DNA of 64,000 nt from positions 1-64,000 of the forward strand of contig JAKVAX010000008.1 in assembly GCA_022447625.1 (NCBI GenBank). The letters are read 5' to 3'. The notes below the pieces were generated by a model, which saw nothing but the letters and a program-made list of their open reading frames with translations, did no database searches and had not been told where the DNA came from. Each line of letters opens with the position of its first letter. Position 1 is the stretch's first letter. This DNA comes from Flavobacteriales bacterium. Lineage in GTDB: Bacteria > Bacteroidota > Bacteroidia > Flavobacteriales_D > Sanyastnellaceae. The translations under genes and the position numbers were made by a program. Of the stretch, positions 35,120 to 43,750 are shown piece by piece.

Positions 35120-37498
35120 CTACTCAATCGATTCTTTCATCATGGCCACTTTACGAATCACAAGTTCGAGTTGACCGCTTTTGAACGGCTTTAGAATGAA
35201 CTCAGACATACCGGCTTCGAAACACTCGTTTTTGCTTTCACTCGCAATGTTTGCGGTAAGTGCAGCAATGTATGGAGTGTTGATACTCTCGTCCGTTGTG
35301 ATGATTCCTGATGCCTCAATTCCGTCCATTTCCGGCATGTGAATGTCCATGAAAATGATGTCGTAGGAGCTGGTCCGAGCCATTTCTACGGCTTCTCTAC
35401 CGTTGCAAGCAAGGTCAACACTATATCCCATCTTCTCTAAGACAAACATGGCTAGTCGTTGATTAATGAGGTTGTCTTCAGCTACTAGGATCGAGAGAGG
35501 GTAGTCTTTTGCAAGGGTTCCATCAAGTGTTGGTTCCATCACCTCTTTCTGGGTGTCTGGGTTGGCACCTCTTAGAGCTGTTGTGATGAATCGGAAAGTA
35601 AAGGTAGATCCTTCATGAAGGGTGCTCGCTACTTTGATATCTCCATCCATCAACTCAGCGAGTTTTTTACAAATGGCTAGTCCTAAACCGGTTCCTTCGA
35701 ATTTCCGCGCTAGCGAAGAATCAACCTGCGTGAATGAATCGAAAAGAGTTGCTAGTTTATCTTCAGGAATTCCAATTCCGGTATCCTTCACATCGATACT
35801 TACCTCGAACTGATCGTGTTCAAGTTCTTTTGCGTCGACATTGAGCTCGATATTTCCACCCTCGGTGAACTTGATGGCGTTCGAAACCAGGTTGTTTAAA
35901 ATCTGCGACAGTCGGCCCGCGTCACTGATGATGACTTCAGGAACCTGGTGTGAAATGTGCGAAACAATTGTATTATTTCGAGTAGAAGCTCTGTGTGAGC
36001 TCAAGGTCATGATGTTTTTAATCAGCTTGTTGACCGGTACAGGATCAGCACTGATGACCATTTTGCCTGCTTCAATCTTCGAGAAATCAAGAATTTCGTT
36101 AATGATCGAAAGCAGATTCTCGCCACTTACTTGAAGGGTTTCTACAAATTCACGCTGGTCTGCGTTCAATTCTGTGGCTGAAAGAAGTGAAGCCATGCCC
36201 AATACACCATTCATGGGTGTTCGGATCTCGTGACTCATTGTTGCCAAGAAGGCACTCTTGGCCTTAGTAGCCGCTTCGGCTGCATCTTTTGCGTCAATTA
36301 AGTCGCGCTCAAATGCTTTCACCGCAGTATTATCACGCATATAACAGATCATTGAACCACCAGGGATTCGTGTGATCGTTAATAGAACTTCAACGGTTCT
36401 TCCATCGATACGCTGGCAAATACTTTCACCACGCCATACATACGAACGAAGAATCTCAGGGAATACATCCTCCTTAAACGCTTTAGACTGATCTTCATCC
36501 CATAAGTCAAACCAACTTTGACTTTCAAGAGATGGTTTCTCAACGTGCCCTAGCAACGATGCAAAGGAGTTGTTGAGATAAGTGAACTCACCGCTTTTGT
36601 TAATGATGGCCACGCCATCTGCAGCGAATTCTATCGCGTTGTTGAGCTCGTAAACACGGTCTCTTGTTTTTTGAATTTCTGTAATATCTTCACCGTAAAC
36701 ACTAATGTACTCGGCTTCTTGACTTGGCTCAAACTTGAATTGGTAGTGCTTACCGTTTTGATATGTAGTCAACTCTTGAGGAATACCTAGGCGGAACGCC
36801 TGCATGATCGTTTCTGAACATCCAGGAGGCCAGCTAATATTGCCGTTGTCATCATTCCCAAGCGCAGCGCGGGCGATATTATTCATCAGCAAAATTTCTC
36901 CGGAAGAGTTCACCCGAAGGAGTAGGAGGGAAGACTCTTTTACGAATTCTACGAAGGTATTGAGCTGATCGTAATTGTGTTTGTGGTGTTTACTTTCTTT
37001 TTGAAGCTGAGTCATGCGCAACGCTATCATCGTGATCAAACCTCCCAATGCTACGAACCCCGCGAGGAAGGTGATAATCTTTCCAGGATAAGTCGTGGCT
37101 AAACTCGCGGGCGAAATAAAGAGGTAGGCTACCATTGAGATGTAGCCAGCTCCCATACAAACCACTACATTGAGCGTATTTCGCGCTACTAAAAGCACGT
37201 GCACCGCTGCGAGTGGGTAGAGGTATATCAGACCAGATTCTTTGTAAAAGAAGATGCCAAAGACATTGATCATCACACTCGAAACCAGATAGACTGGTAA
37301 CGGTAGCTCATCTTCGTACTGCCATTTGAAGTACCAAAAAGCGGTACCTACCAGGCCAAATCCCACAGGAATTAGCGACATAAGTGGATTCCGGAAGGCA
37401 ATGACTGACGCCATAACTACCACAAATCCAACAAGGAATGTGAAGTTGATCCAGTTCTCTGAACTGTCCGACTGCTGTTTCTTCAATTGATGTGCCAT
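35120..37498 (-). CDS. Hybrid sensor histidine kinase with membrane region, PAS domains and receiver
   Basis: A 792-residue kinase. Six to seven TM helices (about 18-175) form the N-terminus, followed by a coiled linker, a PAS-like domain (about 190-275) and a second PAS domain (about 285-390, EFAADGVAIINKSGEFTYLN). A HisKA domain has the phospho-His in MSHEIRTPMNG, an HATPase_c has GTGLGLAICKKLAELM, and a C-terminal receiver has its Asp in IIFMDIHMPEMDG. It would pass phosphate to its own receiver and then to the Hpt protein encoded 29 bp upstream in the same operon. The stimulus is unknown. Confidence 0.93.
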   Translation of the reverse strand: MAHQLKKQQSDSSENWINFTFLVGFVVVMASVIAFRNPLMSLIPVGFGLVGTAFWYFKWQYEDELPLPVYLVSSVMINVFGIFFYKESGLIYLYPLAAVHVLLVARNTLNVVVCMGAGYISMVAYLFISPASLATTYPGKIITFLAGFVALGGLITMIALRMTQLQKESKHHKHNYDQLNTFVEFVKESSLLLLRVNSSGEILLMNNIARAALGNDDNGNISWPPGCSETIMQAFRLGIPQELTTYQNGKHYQFKFEPSQEAEYISVYGEDITEIQKTRDRVYELNNAIEFAADGVAIINKSGEFTYLNNSFASLLGHVEKPSLESQSWFDLWDEDQSKAFKEDVFPEILRSYVWRGESICQRIDGRTVEVLLTITRIPGGSMICYMRDNTAVKAFERDLIDAKDAAEAATKAKSAFLATMSHEIRTPMNGVLGMASLLSATELNADQREFVETLQVSGENLLSIINEILDFSKIEAGKMVISADPVPVNKLIKNIMTLSSHRASTRNNTIVSHISHQVPEVIISDAGRLSQILNNLVSNAIKFTEGGNIELNVDAKELEHDQFEVSIDVKDTGIGIPEDKLATLFDSFTQVDSSLARKFEGTGLGLAICKKLAELMDGDIKVASTLHEGSTFTFRFITTALRGANPDTQKEVMEPTLDGTLAKDYPLSILVAEDNLINQRLAMFVLEKMGYSVDLACNGREAVEMARTSSYDIIFMDIHMPEMDGIEASGIITTDESINTPYIAALTANIASESKNECFEAGMSEFILKPFKSGQLELVIRKVAMMKESIE
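35703..35717. repeat. Iterated palindrome, exact copy (TTCCGCGCTAGCGAA)
   Basis: Exact match to TTCCGCNNTAGCGAA inside the hybrid kinase gene, just before the conserved GTGLGL codons. Confidence 0.8.
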
Positions 37499-37527
37499 AA
37501 CTTATCGTATGGTCACCACTTGAACGT

Positions 37528-37881
37528 TTACAGTATGCTACCCTCGATGCCGGTTTTCACGCGAACGAGGATTTCTTGTAGTTGTATGATCTCGTTTGTT
37601 ACTCTTGTTTTGCCATCAGGGTACTGGCAGGCTCCTTCGATCGTTCTGATCCTTTCGCCACCTTCGGTGATGGAAAACAAGTCAATGCTTGCTTTCATTC
37701 GGTGAGCAATTTCACCAGCTTCTTTCATTTCGTTGCCTTCAACGGCCGCCACCAGTTTCGGTAAATCTTTACCGATGGTGTTTGAAATAAATAGCTCACT
37801 AAAATGCTTGACGGCCTTCGGGTCATTGCCCGTCAGTTCCTCTATTTTTTCAAAACTAAATTCATGGAATTCGTTCTGCAT
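37528..37881 (-). CDS. Hpt-domain phosphotransfer protein
   Basis: A 117-residue four-helix phosphotransfer protein. The phospho-accepting His is in IAHRMKASIDLF, which matches the Hpt pattern HxxKxS. There is no other domain or signal peptide. It is encoded 29 bp before the hybrid kinase and would shuttle phosphate from receiver domains, possibly including that of the second hybrid kinase at 40.8 kb, to an output regulator not seen in this window. Confidence 0.85.
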   Translation of the reverse strand: MQNEFHEFSFEKIEELTGNDPKAVKHFSELFISNTIGKDLPKLVAAVEGNEMKEAGEIAHRMKASIDLFSITEGGERIRTIEGACQYPDGKTRVTNEIIQLQEILVRVKTGIEGSIL

Positions 37882-37938
37882 ATTTGTCCTACTTAAGTGA
37901 TAGAGAGATGACTAGCAAGGTAATACATAATCAAGAAT

Positions 37939-37964
37939 AAAGGGGCCGGCGAACCCGCCCCTTT
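37939..37964. terminator. Hairpin in the divergent gap before the Hpt gene
   Basis: AAAGGGGC (37939-37946) and GCCCCTTT (37957-37964) form an 8-bp GC-rich stem with extra inner pairs. T-rich tracts occur on both sides (TTTTCC plus, TTTATTC minus). It lies between divergent genes, where a terminator is not expected. A 10-codon plus-strand frame (ATG 37910) ends immediately before it, and a TAGTTTTG box (38043-38050, minus) lies on its other side. Confidence 0.45.
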
Positions 37965-38167
37965 TCCTAACTTAAATTATTCAACCTCACGAATAATCAA
38001 CTTCTCATGAATGAATGCCACCGAGGCAACATTCTACACATACAAAACTACATGAGTGGGATGCCTCGACACGTGAGCAATTGGGTGACTATTTTGTAAG
38101 AAATCTCCGCACATCTCTGTCAGTTGATCATCACCATGGTTTTTCCTTTATGTACCTTTCGAAACGG

Positions 38168-39019
38168 ATGGAAAGCAAGAGAATCCTAGTCACCGGTAGT
38201 AATGGCCAATTAGCTCGAAGTCTTGCTGTGGTCAATAAGTCGTTTTTACATGAGCTTTTTCTCCTTGATCGTCAGTCGCTTGATGTTTCGAATGCTGATC
38301 ATTGGCGAGAGAGATTTGACGATATTGACCCTGATGTGGTCATCAATTGCGCAGCCTATACTGATGTTGAGGGCGCTGAAGACCACCCTGAAGCGGCTTT
38401 TGCTATCAATGATTCTGCAGTAGTTTTAGCTTCTCGCCTAGCGGCGGAACACGACAAGCGCTTCATTCACATCAGCACTGATTATGTGTTCGATGGAAAA
38501 GCAAGTAGGCCATACACTGAAAAGGACGACACCGCACCCTTAAATGTCTACGGCGCTTCGAAATTGGCAGGAGAACAAGGGATCCTTGATTTAAAAAGTG
38601 ACGCAATGATCTTCAGAGTTTCTTGGCTTTACAGTCCGTTCGGGAAGAATTTTGTGAAAACCATGAATCACTTGTTTGGAACCCACGATGAGGTAAATGT
38701 GGTGAGTGACCAAATCGCTTCACCTTCTTCGGCCTTGACCTTTGGTCATTTCCTGTTGGAGTGCGCCCTCGAAGGTGGTGAGCCTGGCCTTTACCACTAT
38801 AGCGAACAAGGCGAGGCTAGTTGGTTCAATCTGGCTTCAGCCGTGAACGAACTCACTGGGAATAGGGCACAAGTGCACGCTGTTGATTCTGAATACTTTC
38901 CAACAAAGGCGGAGCGTCCGGCCTACTCTAAACTGGACAACAGAAAAATCGAAGCTATCTTCGCCCCTCAGATTCCGCATTGGCGCGAGTCTTTAGAAAG
39001 CTGTCTGAACTATGAATGA
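38168..39019 (+). CDS. rfbD: dTDP-4-dehydrorhamnose reductase
   Basis: A 283-residue SDR enzyme from ATG 38168 (MESKRILVTGSNGQLARSL). The 51 extra residues of the longer frame do not resemble the family, and a TACCTTTC box sits 7 nt before this ATG. The NADPH loop is GSNGQLA, the catalytic Tyr-Lys is in YGASKLAGE, and STDYVFDGKA, FRVSWLYSPFGKNFV and DQIASPSSA are family motifs. It makes dTDP-L-rhamnose in the last step of the pathway begun by rfbA at 9.8 kb. It overlaps the next gene by 8 bp. Confidence 0.93.
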   Translation: MESKRILVTGSNGQLARSLAVVNKSFLHELFLLDRQSLDVSNADHWRERFDDIDPDVVINCAAYTDVEGAEDHPEAAFAINDSAVVLASRLAAEHDKRFIHISTDYVFDGKASRPYTEKDDTAPLNVYGASKLAGEQGILDLKSDAMIFRVSWLYSPFGKNFVKTMNHLFGTHDEVNVVSDQIASPSSALTFGHFLLECALEGGEPGLYHYSEQGEASWFNLASAVNELTGNRAQVHAVDSEYFPTKAERPAYSKLDNRKIEAIFAPQIPHWRESLESCLNYE

Positions 39020-40754
39020 AGATCTGACCTCTCTCGATCAAGCCCTCGTTGAAAAGGCCGAGTCATGGACAAAAGCTCCTTACGATGAAACAACTCGTCA
39101 GGAGGTGCTGCATATGATCCAGAATGATCCACAAGCTCTGAAGGAGTCATTTTATAAAGACCTTGAATTTGGAACCGGTGGACTCCGTGGTATCATGGGT
39201 GCTGGTTCTAATCGAATGAATCGTTATACGGTAGGTGCAGCTACCCAAGGCTTCGCGAATTACCTCCGTGAGTCATTCGGTGAAGGAGAACATGGTGTTG
39301 CCATCGCACACGATTGCCGAAACAACAGCCGTGAATTCGCCGAAGAAACAGCAGATATCTTGGCGTCAAATGGATTCCAAGTGCACCTTTTTAAGGAACT
39401 GCGACCAACACCTCAGCTGAGTTATGCAGTCCGTTCATTAGGGTGTAAGGGAGGAATTGTGATTACAGCAAGTCATAATCCACCGGCCTACAATGGCTAC
39501 AAGGTGTATTGGGAAGATGGCGGACAAATTGTAACGCCACACGATAAAGCGATTATTGCGCGTGTTCGTGCGATCGCAGATCAATCAGAAGTGAAGCGGA
39601 GCAATGCTGGAGACCGTATCCAAATCATCGGTGATGATATGGATGATCGTTTCCTTCAAGAAGTTGAAAAAAATGTCATAGAGCAGGAAGTTATTGCTAG
39701 TCAAGCAAACCTTCCGATCGTATATACTGGGCTGCATGGAACGGGAATTACTTTGATTCCTGATGCATTGAAGCGCATTGGGTTCAATAACGTTCAGCTC
39801 GTCGAAGAGCAAGCAGTTGTGAGTGGTGAATTCCCAACCGTCGAGTCTCCCAACCCAGAAGAAGCAGAGGCCTTGTCGATGGGAGTGGCACTGGCTGAGA
39901 AGATCGGAGCAGAGATCGTTCTTGGAACAGATCCTGATACAGATCGCGTGGGTATCGCCTGCCGCAACGATCAAGGAAGCTACGATCTGCTGAATGGAAA
40001 CGATACAGGAGTGCTGCTCACTTGGTATCAACTGAGCAGATTGAAAGCCAAAGGAGAGTTACCATCAAATGCTTTTGTGGCGAAAACAATTGTAACTACA
40101 CCGCTCATTGAGAAGATTGCTGATCACTTCGGGATTCCTTGTTACGAGACCTTGACTGGATTCAAGTGGATCGCTGATAAGATCAGAGAAAAGGAGCCGG
40201 AAGAGAAATTTATTACTGGAGGAGAGGAGAGCTACGGATACATGATTGGTGATTTCGTTCGTGATAAAGATGGCGTTTCAGCCGCTACTATGATTTGCGA
40301 AATGACCGCTTGGTTTAAGTCACAGGGGATGTCCATTCCACAAGCCTTGGCTTCAGTTCATAAGAAGCTTGGTGTATATCGCGAAGCCCTAGTGTCATTG
40401 AAGAAAGAAGGTATTTCTGGAGCTGAAGAAATTCAACAAATGATGCAGCGATTTCGAAATGAATCGCCAAGCAATATGGCAGGTATAGCGGTTTCCGTCG
40501 TAATTGATTACCTTAGTTCGGAAGTCAAATACCTCAATACCGATACAACAGATACCGTGAACCAGCCTCCGTCAAATGTGGTTCAGTTCGTTCTTGAAGA
40601 CGATTCAATCGTCACTGCAAGACCTTCAGGAACTGAACCAAAGATCAAGTTCTATTTCTCTGTGAACGAGGCATTCACCGGGGACTATGACGTGCACTGT
40701 TCACTCCTTGAGCAGAAGATCGAACAATTGAAAGAGGCTTTTTTGGCAAGCTAA
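39012..40754 (+). CDS. Phosphoglucomutase/phosphomannomutase-family phospho-sugar mutase
   Basis: A 580-residue alpha-D-phosphohexomutase. Domain 1 carries the phosphoserine loop TASHNPPAYNGYKVYW (Ser near 152), preceded by GTGGLRGIMGAGSNRMNRYT. The metal loop is GTDPDTDRVGIA, the sugar loop is GGEESYGYM, and the phosphate loop is RPSGTEPKIKFYFSV at the C-terminus. The length fits the PgcA-like group (about 575), which interconverts glucose-1- and glucose-6-phosphate. That would feed glucose-1-phosphate to RfbA. Overlap with rfbD supports a sugar-nucleotide role. Confidence 0.93.
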   Translation: MNEDLTSLDQALVEKAESWTKAPYDETTRQEVLHMIQNDPQALKESFYKDLEFGTGGLRGIMGAGSNRMNRYTVGAATQGFANYLRESFGEGEHGVAIAHDCRNNSREFAEETADILASNGFQVHLFKELRPTPQLSYAVRSLGCKGGIVITASHNPPAYNGYKVYWEDGGQIVTPHDKAIIARVRAIADQSEVKRSNAGDRIQIIGDDMDDRFLQEVEKNVIEQEVIASQANLPIVYTGLHGTGITLIPDALKRIGFNNVQLVEEQAVVSGEFPTVESPNPEEAEALSMGVALAEKIGAEIVLGTDPDTDRVGIACRNDQGSYDLLNGNDTGVLLTWYQLSRLKAKGELPSNAFVAKTIVTTPLIEKIADHFGIPCYETLTGFKWIADKIREKEPEEKFITGGEESYGYMIGDFVRDKDGVSAATMICEMTAWFKSQGMSIPQALASVHKKLGVYREALVSLKKEGISGAEEIQQMMQRFRNESPSNMAGIAVSVVIDYLSSEVKYLNTDTTDTVNQPPSNVVQFVLEDDSIVTARPSGTEPKIKFYFSVNEAFTGDYDVHCSLLEQKIEQLKEAFLAS

Positions 40755-40755
40755 T

Positions 40756-42630
40756 ATGGCTTTCAACATTGGACAGAAGCTCTCCGCTCACCTGCCTACT
40801 TGCGTAGTGCGGCCTGGGGGGAGTATTGTAGAAACCAATGACGCCTTCAAGGCCTTACAATCCATTGCGAACGCCAACGTTGACCTTCACAGCATCTGGT
40901 CTTACTCAAGCCAATCAGACAATAAGCTTCAGCTCTATTTTGAAGACCGCGTTCATGCTGGTGATTCCTTTGAGTTTGAAATGCGCGCTGGTTCCATAAC
41001 TGAAGGGAAGTGGTACCGCATTCAAGTATTTCCATTCCGAGAAAATCATGAGGCCGTGGCCATGGTGATTTGGAGTTTGAGAAGCGAGAAGATCCGCCTC
41101 AGTGAAGAAGCCAATGACGTACTTCACTCCATTAATGAATCACTTCAAGAAGGTTTTTATCGAAGCACTGCCGACGGAAATATCCGTTACGTGAATCAGG
41201 CCTTTGCTGATATGTTTGGGTTCACCGCCCCGGAGGAAATGAAGGATATTCATGCCTCGGTGATGTATGTGGATCCTGCGGCGCGCCAAGAACTGGTGCT
41301 CGAATTGACAGAAGCCGGACGAATCACGAACCGTGAGGTGCTCTTCAAGAAAAAGGATGGAAGCATCTTCTGGGGGCTGTTGAGTGTGTCGCAAAACGTA
41401 GACGAGAACGGTGAAATCCACCTTGATGGAGCTCTTCGTGATATCACCAAAATCAAGGAGATTGAACGACAGCTGAAAATCGAGATGCAAAATGCAGAGG
41501 CCGCTACCTTGGCAAAACAGCAGTTCTTGAGTACCATCAGTCACGAACTCCGCACTCCCTTGAATGCAGTGATCGGATTGACCCATTTGTTGATTGATGA
41601 AAATCCTCGTGAAGATCAGTTAGAGAGTATGAAGGCACTGCTCTACAGTGCAAATAGCCTCTTAGGATTGATCAATGACGTGCTCGACTTCTCAAAAATT
41701 GAAGCTGGACATGTTCAGTTGACAAAAGAGAAGCTCGTCCTTTCCAATGAAGCAGAACGCATCATTGAATCTTTCCGCCCACAAGCGGAACAGAAGGGAA
41801 TCGAGTTGAAAGTAGAACTCGATGAACGCATTCCGCAGAAGCTATTCTCTGACAAACTCAGGCTACAACAGGTGTTGAACAACCTGATCAGTAACGCATT
41901 GAAGTTCACATTCCACGGGGAAGTGAAGCTGAATTTCGGACTGGTTGAGAACAATCGAGATGACGTAAGGGTTCGTGTCAGCGTGGAGGATACTGGAATC
42001 GGAATTCCTCAGAATAAAATTGACTCAGTCTTTGAAGTCTTCACGCAAGCCAGCAGCAGCACAACGCGAAAGTTTGGGGGTACTGGCCTTGGCCTCGCCA
42101 TTACACGAAACCTTGTCGGGCTCTTCGGTGGAGAATTGAAAGTAGAAAGCAAAGCGGGTAAAGGCTCTAAATTTTACTTCGATGCGAACTTCGGACGAAG
42201 CATTCAACGTGAACCACTTTTAAATGTGAAGATGCCAGAGAAAAAGATTTCAAGTGTAAGCTTTGACGGAAAGCGAATTCTTGCCGTGGAAGACAATGAG
42301 ATAAATCAGCTCCTATTGAAGCGATTTATCGGTGAATGGGGTGCTGACGTTGAGTTGGCGTCTAACGGCATCGAAGCCTTGATGATTGCTCAAGAAAATG
42401 AGTTCGACATTGTCTTAATGGATATCCAAATGCCTGGAATGGACGGCTACGTGGCCACTCGAAATATCCGACAACTGGGAGGTAGCTACTCAAATGTACC
42501 GATCCTAGCTGTTACCGCATCTATGCGAAGTGAAGTGCAAGACCGCAGCAAACAAGCGGGAATGACAGATATTCTATTGAAGCCGTATTCCCCAGAGGAG
42601 TTGGCGGCGAAGCTTCAGGAATACCTTTGA
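40756..42630 (+). CDS. Hybrid sensor histidine kinase, cytoplasmic, PAS and receiver domains
   Basis: A 624-residue kinase without TM helices. A degenerate PAS-like region (about 10-110) and a clear PAS/PAC (about 120-240, YRSTADGNIRYVNQAFADMFG) precede HisKA, whose phospho-His is in TISHELRTPLNAVIG. HATPase_c has DTGIGIPQNKI and GGTGLGLAITRNLV. The C-terminal receiver (about 510-624) has the Asp in IVLMDIQMPGMDG. It starts one base after the mutase gene stop, so the two are co-transcribed. No output domain is attached, so it needs an Hpt partner, possibly the one at 37.5 kb. Confidence 0.92.
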   Translation: MAFNIGQKLSAHLPTCVVRPGGSIVETNDAFKALQSIANANVDLHSIWSYSSQSDNKLQLYFEDRVHAGDSFEFEMRAGSITEGKWYRIQVFPFRENHEAVAMVIWSLRSEKIRLSEEANDVLHSINESLQEGFYRSTADGNIRYVNQAFADMFGFTAPEEMKDIHASVMYVDPAARQELVLELTEAGRITNREVLFKKKDGSIFWGLLSVSQNVDENGEIHLDGALRDITKIKEIERQLKIEMQNAEAATLAKQQFLSTISHELRTPLNAVIGLTHLLIDENPREDQLESMKALLYSANSLLGLINDVLDFSKIEAGHVQLTKEKLVLSNEAERIIESFRPQAEQKGIELKVELDERIPQKLFSDKLRLQQVLNNLISNALKFTFHGEVKLNFGLVENNRDDVRVRVSVEDTGIGIPQNKIDSVFEVFTQASSSTTRKFGGTGLGLAITRNLVGLFGGELKVESKAGKGSKFYFDANFGRSIQREPLLNVKMPEKKISSVSFDGKRILAVEDNEINQLLLKRFIGEWGADVELASNGIEALMIAQENEFDIVLMDIQMPGMDGYVATRNIRQLGGSYSNVPILAVTASMRSEVQDRSKQAGMTDILLKPYSPEELAAKLQEYL

Positions 42631-42675
42631 TTGGCTCACAGCCTGTGGCCTAAGGCTTATTTGGTCAGGCGTCCG

Positions 42676-43206
42676 TTAGATCTCTAATTCTCCTTCTAAT
42701 TCGTCCTCTAAAAATTTCCAGGCCTCGCTGTCTTTGACGAATGGGAGTATCGAAGGGGCGAGTTGGACCAGGGGTTCATACAACATTGATTCATTCTTGA
42801 TGTCTTTAGGAATGATGCTAAGTCTGTCAGTGAACGGACGAGCGAGCATGAGAAAGACGCTTAAGATGAGTGCTGCTTTGACGAGTCCGAAAATGGCGCC
42901 GGCGATCTTGTTGAGAAAGCTGAGGGCAACCATGTCTAGCAGTTTTGAGATCGATTTGGCGACCATGTTTACGAGTACAACAATCACAATGAAAACCGCA
43001 GCTATGGCGATGATGGGGATGTATTGCTCGTTGAGTTCAGTGGTGTCTTCGAGGATAAATGCCAGCTCATCAGACAAGTGCATCACGCCGTAAATCGCGA
43101 GAATTAATCCGGCAAGCGAGAGAACCTCAATGATGAATCCTTTCTTGTAGCCGGTCCATGCAGCTGAGAGAAGAATGATCCCGATGACGATATCCACATA
43201 ATTCAT
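42676..43206 (-). CDS. CvpA-family membrane protein
   Basis: A 176-residue protein from ATG 43206 (MNYVDIVIGIILLSAAWTGYKKG); the frame extends 11 codons upstream without family support. The N-terminal motif YVDIVIGIILLSAAWTGYKKGFI and four TM helices mark the CvpA family, first linked to colicin V production and now seen as a general envelope protein of unclear function. The acidic C-terminal tail (EDELEGELEI) is unusual but short. It is divergent from the acetyltransferase gene. Confidence 0.85.
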   Translation of the reverse strand: MNYVDIVIGIILLSAAWTGYKKGFIIEVLSLAGLILAIYGVMHLSDELAFILEDTTELNEQYIPIIAIAAVFIVIVVLVNMVAKSISKLLDMVALSFLNKIAGAIFGLVKAALILSVFLMLARPFTDRLSIIPKDIKNESMLYEPLVQLAPSILPFVKDSEAWKFLEDELEGELEI

Positions 43207-43266
43207 GCGCACAAGATAGTTAAGCCCATGATTTACCAACGAGCAAAGCCCTTAGTTTAGCGCATT

Positions 43267-43749
43267 ATGAGTGCCATCCAGATAAGACAAGCTAATAGTG
43301 ATGATGCAGAAGCCATGCACGCGATGATTTGTGAGTTGGCTGACTATGAGAAAGCCTTAGATCAAGTGGAGTTGACGGCTGAGCGCCTTCGAAATGATGG
43401 CTTTGGTGATACCTCATACTTCCAAGCCCTTGTGGCGCAGGTGGGAGATGAGGTTATCGGAATGGCTTTGTACTATCCGCGTTATTCAACTTGGAAGGGA
43501 CTTACACTTTACCTGGAAGATTTGATTGTTCAAGAGCCATTTCGTCGACGTGGAATTGGTGCGCAGTTGTTAGAAAAACTACTGCTGATAGCAGAAGAGA
43601 AAGGAGTGCATCGTTTGGAATGGCAAGTTTTGGACTGGAATGAACCAGCCATTGAATTCTACAAAAAGTACAAGGTGGTTTTTGAAGAGGAATGGCTGAA
43701 TTGCAAGATTGTTAGAGAAGAAATTCAGCGCTTTGCGCAAGAGAAGTAA
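43267..43749 (+). CDS. GNAT-family N-acetyltransferase
   Basis: A 160-residue acetyltransferase resembling the diamine/spermidine N-acetyltransferase subgroup. The N-terminus IQIRQANSDDAEAMHAMI, the central YPRYSTWKGLTLYLEDLIV, the acetyl-CoA loop RRRGIGAQLLE, and WNEPAIEFYKKY are characteristic. It would acetylate a polyamine or other small amine. TAGTTTAG, close to the -7 consensus, lies 6 nt before the start. It is directly followed by the aspartate kinase gene (1-bp gap). Confidence 0.88.
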   Translation: MSAIQIRQANSDDAEAMHAMICELADYEKALDQVELTAERLRNDGFGDTSYFQALVAQVGDEVIGMALYYPRYSTWKGLTLYLEDLIVQEPFRRRGIGAQLLEKLLLIAEEKGVHRLEWQVLDWNEPAIEFYKKYKVVFEEEWLNCKIVREEIQRFAQEK

Positions 43750-43750
43750 T

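Noticed and set aside
43709-43750. Upstream start for the aspartate kinase
   Set aside because: The extra 14 codons overlap the acetyltransferase gene and precede the conserved N-terminus MIIYKFGG.
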